This document shows, one piece after another, positions 7,255-10,901 of a stretch of DNA of 10,901 nucleotides. The position numbers and the translations under genes are program-made. Source of the DNA: Acanthaster planci (taxonomy: Eukaryota > Echinodermata > Asteroidea > Valvatida > Acanthasteridae); contig NW_019091695.1 in NCBI RefSeq assembly GCF_001949145.1, forward strand, positions 149,237 to 160,137, in the 5' to 3' direction. The number at the start of each line of letters is the position of its first letter. Within the stretch, counting starts at the first letter, position 1. The notes under the pieces were generated by a model, which was given only the letters and a program-made list of their open reading frames with translations, did no database searches and was not told where the DNA came from.

Positions 7255-7801
7255 AAAACACACAAATTGTCAATTTTATGCCAGTTTTACAAGGATTTGA
7301 AGGGTAACTGAATTTTTGAACTTAAAAATATTAAACAAGGGGGCCTTGGATTTGAAAAAGAATAGCAGAAATAGAAAGACAGACATCAAAAAAGGGTCAA
7401 AACGATGTATTTTTACTGGGATACTGTTGCACGAATTTTCGATGGCGAATTTAAACACCTACATGTACATGTATTTAATGCGGCACGGCATGGGAGAAAT
7501 ACGAAATCAAGCCCTCAGATTTGTGTACAGGAATTCATTTTATGATGGATTATTGTGAAGAAATTATAAATTATTGACATTTAAAGATATTAGAACAATC
7601 AAAACCTCCTAATAATAATGAAATTCACGCAATTAGACACCTGTAGTTTAACATCCAGAGGGAATAAGTTTTACAAACAGCATGGCATGTGGTTAAGGAA
7701 GTTAAGGAAGAAAAGACCAGGAATTTTTTTAACAAAGCGGCAGCACAAAGAAAATTCTGTGCGAATCGTTCGCCTGCATCGTGCCCATCGTTGGCAAATT
7801 C
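7255..7801. other. stretch with overlapping short frames, no recognised gene
   Basis: Several frames of 60-90 codons overlap on both strands here, which is what mutual shadows in low-stop DNA look like. None resembles a family I know. A 14-bp palindrome TACATGTACATGTA at 7460-7473 contains two overlapping octamers. Confidence 0.5.
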
Positions 7802-7819
7802 TGCACTAGGCCTAGTGCA
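7802..7819. repeat. 18-bp perfect palindrome
   Basis: TGCACTAGGCCTAGTGCA reads the same on both strands with no spacer. A perfect palindrome of this length is rarely chance. It lies 80 bases left of a foldback element and could be a junction between sequences or a dimer binding site. Confidence 0.85.
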
Positions 7820-7898
7820 AGTGAGCAACGCGACAGGATCAGAAGAGACCAACTGTTCCCCTTGGACTCCTAAATCTATTACCGAGGTATAACAAAAC

Positions 7899-8023
7899 AA
7901 TTGTTACCTGTGTTGACATAGTCCACGGGTTCTGTACACCCTCGGCGGCGGCTTCACCTCGGGTGCCATTTGCCGCTTCGGGTGTACAAAACACCATGGA
8001 CCGTGTCACAGCAGGCAACAAAT
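7899..8023. mobile_element. foldback MITE-like element
   Basis: The left arm (TGTTACCTGTGTTGACATAG from 7902, continuing through GTACACCCTC and GGCGGC to about 7949) is the diverged reverse complement of the right arm (about 7971-8020: GCCGCTTCGGGTGTAC ... GCAGGCAACA). Roughly three quarters of 50 positions agree by eye. The core is GC-rich (GGCGGCGGCTTCACCTCGGG) in otherwise AT-rich DNA. I recall similar GTGTACA/CCTCGG foldbacks as dispersed repeats in cnidarians, but cannot verify it. No coding capacity and no clear target duplication. Confidence 0.75.
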
Positions 8024-8391
8024 TATGTATAGTGTCATCAGTATCTCTGCATTCCTAATGTTTACTTAAAAGTGACAAAAAAGTGTACAAACACCTGAAA
8101 TACCTGCTAAAAGGTTTGTTTGAAATACATGTGCATGTTTAAAGTTGTAAAATACTAAAATGACTTCATGAATTCAAGTAAACAGCTGGGCTACTGAGAA
8201 TCTTCAAAGTAAAGTAAAGAAACACAACTTTAAATACAAGTGTACTTTTTTCTCCACTTACTGGCAATGGATTATCATACATTATTAAATGTCTTAATCA
8301 GGCATTAAAATGGTGATACAATACTTGTGACATCAAACATCAAAGAATTAATTCGAACTGCTGTAATTGGAAAAAAATGACATCTTTACCT
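8024..8391. other. AT-rich stretch with nothing recognised
   Basis: No reading frame, repeat or inverted repeat of note was seen. It leads into the cluster of forkhead-type motifs. Confidence 0.6.
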
Positions 8392-8757
8392 TATTTACTT
8401 TCAGTGTTATAGTCAGTCAATTTTGTTTACTACTTTGTTTACATTAAGAAAAGTTAGTAAACAAATAAGAGTGCATTGTTGACAAACAAAATGAATGCAA
8501 CTTTGATCCCTTGACTTGTGAGATTAATGACACTGTTGTTAGCTCTTAACCACTTCGATTCTCTTCATTTTTCTTTGTTCTATCCACTAAATCAATAAAA
8601 GTTGTTTATCATTCGTTACTATGGCGACAAATGTTTATGTCGTAAACAAAATGATTTGATAATTATGCAAAATTATTAAGAAAACATTTTGGAACCAGAC
8701 AGTGTTTAAAATACAGGCATTCGCATTTGTTTACGGATTTGTTTACTGTTGTAAACA
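8392..8757. promoter_or_regulatory. cluster of forkhead-type motifs (GTAAACA)
   Basis: The exact heptamer GTAAACA, on either strand, occurs seven times: 8424, 8436, 8457, 8642, 8728, 8740 and 8751. Variants fitting the forkhead consensus RYMAAYA add GTAAATA (8392), ACAAACA (8482) and ATAAACA (8603, 8632). Two of them form TTGTTTAC-TGTT-GTAAACAA (8739-8758), an inverted pair. Chance would give well under one exact copy in this length. Forkhead (FOX) factors bind this core, so an enhancer is plausible; expansion of a TTTGTTTAC repeat is the alternative. GCGACAAATGTTTATGTCGTAAACAA-type surroundings do not suggest a simple tandem array. Confidence 0.5.
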
Positions 8758-8938
8758 ACAAAAGAATCATTCTCTGGGAACAGTTGAAACAATAGGAAAA
8801 TGAAGACCATTATCAATGGTGTCGAAAATCTTAAAATGTCAATAACTTGGTCATTTTACTACCGATTTTAATGATTCAAAAAGATTATTGATCAGAATTA
8901 AGTCCTTAGCAATAATAGATGAACACATGCTCATTGCT

Positions 8939-8965
8939 GCAAAACAATTTTGGAAAATTGTTTGC
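8939..8965. repeat. short hairpin beside the long hairpin
   Basis: GCAAAACAATTTT and AAAATTGTTTGC are complementary around GG with one unpaired base. It lies nine bases left of the 47-bp hairpin, so two stem-loops stand side by side. Confidence 0.8.
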
Positions 8966-8973
8966 AGTCCCTA

Positions 8974-9082
8974 CTACGATGCCTCGTTTTGCTGATTTGT
9001 GATCATTTCCAGAGCCATTTTCACATCCCGAACACAAATGGCTCTGGAAATCATCACAAATCAGCGAAACGAGGCATCGTAG
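8974..9082. repeat. near-perfect 47-bp hairpin
   Basis: The left arm (8974-9020) and right arm (9036-9082) pair over 47 positions without gaps. Forty-five are Watson-Crick pairs; one differs as a possible G-U wobble in RNA (left T at 8990) and one is C opposite C (left C at 9004). The loop is 15 bases (9021-9035). The arms run from CTACGATGCCTCG to CCAGAGCCATTT. The outer 16 base pairs are uninterrupted. This could be a very short foldback element or, if transcribed, a long hairpin RNA that Dicer could process; the stem is longer than a typical animal microRNA precursor. The near-identity of the arms means it is young or maintained. A 63-codon frame crossing it is a by-product. Confidence 0.92.
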
Positions 9083-9202
9083 AACACCCTAATAGGCAAA
9101 GTATTTATGGGGGCCATAGAATCCTCCCAGCCGGTTTTTAGGGGGATAATTTCAGAAAGGCATTTTTTTCCCATTTCCTGGATTTTTTCCACATGTGGAT
9201 GT

Positions 9203-9237
9203 GATACCAAGGAATAAGACGCAGTCCCCTTGGCATC
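9203..9237. repeat. 10-bp stem hairpin
   Basis: GATACCAAGG (9203-9212) and CCTTGGCATC (9228-9237) pair with one mismatch around a 15-base loop. A CCACATGTGG palindrome lies just upstream at 9189-9198. Confidence 0.6.
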
Positions 9238-9290
9238 AAACTGGTGCTACGTTACGGCTAACTCGTTAGTGTCACTGCGTATGTGCCTAA

Positions 9291-9335
9291 ACTCGAGTAT
9301 AGAGGCTGCCATGTGGGATACTCGATTTCGCGAGT
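9291..9335. repeat. overlapping inverted repeats built on CTCGAGT
   Basis: CGAGTAT (9294-9300) pairs with ATACTCG (9318-9324). The same ACTCG (9320-9324) can instead pair with CGAGT (9331-9335), and ACTCGAGT (9291-9298) is itself a palindrome. Mutually exclusive stems are possible; role unknown. Confidence 0.55.
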
Positions 9336-9357
9336 CCGTACAGACTGTAGTCATGGT

Positions 9358-9450
9358 CCAAGACGATAGTGATCGATAGTGGATAGTGTACTGCGCGCTC
9401 TGGAATTACACCACTGTCCCGCGTCATGGCCAGTCACACTATCGTCTTGG
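9358..9450. repeat. 14-bp perfect inverted repeat
   Basis: CCAAGACGATAGTG (9358-9371) and CACTATCGTCTTGG (9437-9450) are exact reverse complements 65 bases apart. Between them GATAGTG-like words recur (GATCGATAGTGGATAGTG). The right arm is shared with the larger inverted repeat 9443-9767, so the three CCAAGACG copies form a nested series. Confidence 0.8.
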
Positions 9451-9767
9451 GACTTTTGCATTGGAGGTTTAACTTTTTCTTTATTTTCTCCTTGGCTTTC
9501 CGAGGGAAACAATCAGCTGTCGCAAAATGACTTTGCCTTTTGCAGACCAATTAGGTGTGTCAACCACAGTTCAAACATACGCGATGTGCAGTGATCAATC
9601 ATCCATGCATTCTGAGGGAACCAATCAAGCGCGATCGACCATTGTAAACATGACACGCTAAAAACAAGGAGCTGCGTTAGAGCTGGAACTGCGTGGTGTT
9701 TTGTTCGAATTTAAACAGTGATTGGCATAAAAGGAAAATGCCCCACTTCTGCTAAAGTCCCAAGACG
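9443..9767. mobile_element. possible 325-bp MITE with 17-bp terminal inverted repeats
   Basis: CGTCTTGGGACTTTTGC (9443-9459) and GCTAAAGTCCCAAGACG (9751-9767) are reverse complements with one mismatch. The interior has no open frame of note, but it contains two direct copies of (C/T)GAGGGAA(A/C)CAATCA (9501-9514 and 9613-9626), which include a CCAAT-type core, and a single GTAAACA. Length and structure fit a non-autonomous DNA transposon. No target-site duplication could be made out, so it may instead be a chance arrangement of the CCAAGACG repeat. Confidence 0.45.
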
Positions 9768-10322
9768 TTGGTATGAGAGAGGAGAAACCGTTTATTAGGC
9801 TGTTCAGTGACGTCACAAATTTGTTCGGACGACTGGCGTTTCACACTACTCAACATGATACAAAAACAATTATTTACAAAGCCTGATCACCGACATACAA
9901 TATATGACTCACATATTGTTACTGAATATCTCATTTCTCATCTGTGAAAGTTTTAATTCAATACAACCAATATTAAGAAAGTTACGGTATGAAAAACGGT
10001 GAAAAAGTCACCTAAATCTGGAACTCCACGCACGCGCGTGATCGGCCCAGTTTTTACCGAGACTCGCTCCGTATTGACTTGCCTTTCCAGAAGCAGGCAC
10101 AGGGGTTGTAAAGGTCTTACCATTGTGAAAATGCTGGGTATGAAGGGGGGTTAATGGGTTACATTTTGAGGGGTCAAACGGAAAAATTGGCCAAGAATTG
10201 CAAAAATGGCAACAAACAGAAGATTTCAGTGGCATATTTATTACATCATTTTTGTATTTTCTGCTCGTTTGGGTTTTAATATTGATAAGTGATAGTAATA
10301 CTTCAATAGCACTCCGCACTAA
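9768..10322. other. non-coding stretch upstream of the SAP-like segment
   Basis: One TGACGTCA palindrome is at 9808-9815. A 142-codon minus-strand frame (10436-10008) crosses the region and runs antisense into the segment at 10418; it has no recognised domain and I treat it as a by-product. The part from 10021 to 10110 is relatively GC-rich with CpG steps (ACGCACGCGCGTGATCGGCC). Confidence 0.5.
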
Positions 10323-10330
10323 TGACGTCA
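10323..10330. promoter_or_regulatory. CRE palindrome upstream of the SAP-like start
   Basis: TGACGTCA is the classic CREB/ATF site and lies 87 bases before the ATG at 10418, a usual promoter position in animals. The same word is common as part of repeats elsewhere in the window, so its function here is an inference. Confidence 0.35.
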
Positions 10331-10417
10331 CATACCCGGATGTCAGACACACTTTCCACGACTGCACTAGCGATCGCGGGGCTGGGGAGTGGCCGTCCAT
10401 GTCAATCATGTTGTAAA

Positions 10418-10615
10418 ATGGCTTCGACAAGTACATTCATCAACATTACTCTAAACGAAGATGACAGTATCCCCGGCGCAAAACTGGATGTTGACCATCT
10501 TGAAGAATATTCTAACACCCAAATGAAGCCTTGGTTGCAATGCCGTGGACTAAAAATTACCAGCAACAGGAGCGACTTATTCGTCTTGTCGAAATCCTTT
10601 CGTTCACAGGCTTGA
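10418..10615 (+). CDS. start of a SAP-like-domain protein, truncated or frameshifted
   Basis: The ATG at 10418 (AAAATGG, good context) opens 65 codons. After MASTSTFINITLNEDD the segment reads Ser-Ile-Pro-Gly-Ala-Lys-Leu-Asp (residues 17-24), then LEEYSNTQMKPWLQCRGLK (about 28-46) and NRSDL. The pattern 'IPGA-L ... L-WL-CRG--(T)-(G)-(K)-(A/S)DL' is one I recall at the N-terminus of uncharacterised proteins in cnidarians and lancelets, often with SWIM or YqaJ-type nuclease domains further on. It resembles a SAP helix-extended loop-helix, a DNA-binding fold. After NRSDL the frame goes to Phe-Val-Leu-Ser-Lys and stops. From 10582 another frame reads Arg-Leu-Val-Glu-Ile-Leu, which fits the second SAP helix better, and stops at 10648. 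So a frameshift or an exon end is likely. No downstream exons were seen. It may be a pseudogene or a repeat-derived copy. Confidence 0.5.
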   Translation: MASTSTFINITLNEDDSIPGAKLDVDHLEEYSNTQMKPWLQCRGLKITSNRSDLFVLSKSFRSQA

Positions 10616-10901
10616 TTCCAGTGATCGCATTATTCACCTTGCGTAACTGACTTTGGGAAAGGCAAAAAGAAAACTCCTTCCATGTGGGGCTTGTCATAAT
10701 ATCTTGAGTCACTGTTACAAGTGCCATAACAGCAATGTTTAGTAGACACAATGTCGTTTTTGCTTTATAAAACGTCTAAAAAACCATGAAAGACAAGGCA
10801 AGACAAGACGAAAAACACACTCAGACATGCACAGTTGCAGCACCGATGTGAAGTTAGTTCCTCGTTCCTCGTTTAACGTTCGACATTCAACGTTGAACAA
10901 G
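10616..10901. other. window end, no recognised gene
   Basis: There is no continuation of the SAP-like protein and no good exon. Small repeats: AGACAAG words at 10791-10818, GTTCCTC twice at 10857-10870, and a 12-bp palindrome TTCAACGTTGAA at 10886-10897 preceded by a second AACGTT. Confidence 0.5.

Noticed and set aside
7316-7900. Several overlapping frames of 60-91 codons on both strands
   Set aside because: No family resemblance, mutual overlap, and no splice or start evidence favouring one.
8950-9141. 63-codon frame over the long hairpin
   Set aside because: It reads through both arms of the hairpin, so the product would just reflect the inverted repeat.
9700-9715. TTGTTCGAATTTAAAC resembling the T-loop of a tRNA (B box)
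   Set aside because: The stem does not pair and there is no A box or acceptor stem at the right distance.
10008-10436. 142-codon minus-strand frame
   Set aside because: It runs antisense across the upstream region and start of the SAP-like segment, shows no domain, and a frame of this length is plausible by chance in DNA with few stops.

Overview
This is animal nuclear DNA, most likely from a marine invertebrate. There are no densely packed genes, no ribosome-binding sites and no operons. Reading frames are short and mostly unrelated to known proteins, and nearly all recognisable structure is repeats, foldbacks and short palindromes. Two things point to a marine invertebrate: the extreme excess of the octamer TACATGTA, and a 65-codon start of a SAP-like protein of a type I recall from cnidarians, lancelets and molluscs. 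I favour an anthozoan cnidarian, but this rests on memory of family and repeat style and is not proven.

Layout. 1-1178: AT-rich, essentially featureless. 1179-1873: a possible short first coding exon on the plus strand overlaps the longest open frame of the window (217 codons, minus strand); neither is recognised. 1896-1931: a GGGTACCC hairpin. 2131-4028: a block of diverged, nested repeats. It holds two direct copies of about 400 bp, one weaker copy and a tandem array of about 171 bp, all studded with TGACGTCA palindromes. 4044-4136: a duplicated hairpin-forming segment. 4375-4494 and 6027-6152: two paralogous minisatellite segments built on GCAGGATTCAGGTTAC. 4559-4880: a foldback element whose left arm carries a 62-base TTAA-flanked insertion. 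5598-5645: a perfect 16-bp triplication. 6908-7012, 7899-8023 and 8974-9082: further foldbacks; the last has 47-bp arms matching at 45 positions with no gaps. 8392-8757: a cluster of forkhead-type GTAAACA motifs. 9358-9767: nested inverted repeats, including a possible 325-bp MITE. 10323-10615: a CRE palindrome followed by the SAP-like coding segment, which seems to lose its frame near its end.

The most interesting signal is the TACATGTA octamer. In four places a copy can be compared with a related sequence inside this window, and each time the octamer is explained by exactly six extra bases at a TA. That is what would be left by excision of a TA-targeting DNA transposon with CA...TG ends. 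No complete gene is visible and no genes can be said to work together; the window is best read as intergenic or intronic DNA dominated by decayed mobile elements, with the start of one gene or gene relic at the right end.
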